A stretch of DNA of 5,548 nucleotides. Origin: an uncultured Prevotellaceae bacterium. GTDB lineage: Bacteria; Bacteroidota; Bacteroidia; Bacteroidales; Bacteroidaceae. Shown piece after piece: positions 5,497 to 5,548 of the stretch. The notes under the pieces are model-generated. The model made no database searches, was not told the origin of the DNA, and was given only the letters and a program-made list of their open reading frames with translations. The stretch lies in contig CAMZHP010000236.1 of the NCBI GenBank assembly GCA_947306845.1, positions 1 through 5,548 on the forward strand, given 5' to 3'. Each line of letters starts with the position of its first letter. Position 1 is the first letter of the stretch. The position numbers were made by a program, and so were the translations under genes.

Positions 5497-5548
5497 TCTT
5501 TTTTAAAAAAAATGAAAGAGGGTGTTTTGGATTTATAAATGTTGTTTT
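5497..5548. other. AT-rich right edge, no gene seen
   Basis: These 52 bases contain T- and A-tracts upstream of the regulator's promoter. A TTTTG at 5525-5529 on the plus strand could be the -33 box of a divergent promoter whose -7 box would fall beyond the window, which cannot be tested here. Confidence 0.4.

Noticed and set aside
1..5548. CRISPR array, insertion sequence, integrase, toxin-antitoxin, tRNA or rRNA
   Set aside because: Nothing in the window supports any of these: no regularly spaced repeats, no transposase or recombinase motifs and no tRNA-like folds were seen. The lone XRE gene has no toxin-like partner in view.

Overview
The window reads as an ordinary chromosomal stretch from a member of the Bacteroidales, probably Prevotellaceae or a close relative. 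Three signs support this. Bacteroidetes-type -7 elements (TAnnTTTG) lie upstream of three transcription units. Start codons lack Shine-Dalgarno sequences and sit in AT-rich leaders. The genes are moderately GC-rich, while the spacers are strongly AT-rich. The genus assignment is an inference from style, not from a marker gene.

Left part, plus strand (1-2753): the 3' portion of an aldo/keto reductase with a C-terminal pair of 4Fe-4S motifs runs off the left edge. A short spacer with a promoter follows. Then comes a two-gene unit: a SlyD-like FKBP prolyl isomerase ending in a Gly/Cys metal-binding tail, and 14 nt later aroC (chorismate synthase, last step of the shikimate pathway).

Middle spacer (2754-3004): it is AT-rich, and its first 170 bases contain no ATG on the plus strand. 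It holds a consensus -7 element, a bulged hairpin with a GCGA tetraloop, a 10-nt direct repeat and a strong intrinsic terminator. Together these outline a candidate small RNA of about 95-100 nt, or alternatively a long structured 3' UTR of aroC.

Right part, minus strand (3005-5548): pyrK and pyrD overlap by 13 nt and encode the two subunits of the NAD-dependent (class 1B) dihydroorotate dehydrogenase of pyrimidine synthesis. Their promoter is well formed (TTTTG, 19 nt, TAACTTTG). The predicted leader holds an 8-codon mini-ORF whose stop overlaps the pyrK start. Just upstream is the intrinsic terminator of the next minus-strand unit, a 152-aa XRE-type helix-turn-helix regulator. That gene has its own promoter with an identical -7 octamer, and a small inverted repeat lies at its predicted transcription start.

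The coding content is housekeeping metabolism plus one regulator of unknown target. I see no CRISPR array, defence locus, insertion sequence, tRNA or rRNA. The most interesting material is in the non-coding spacers.
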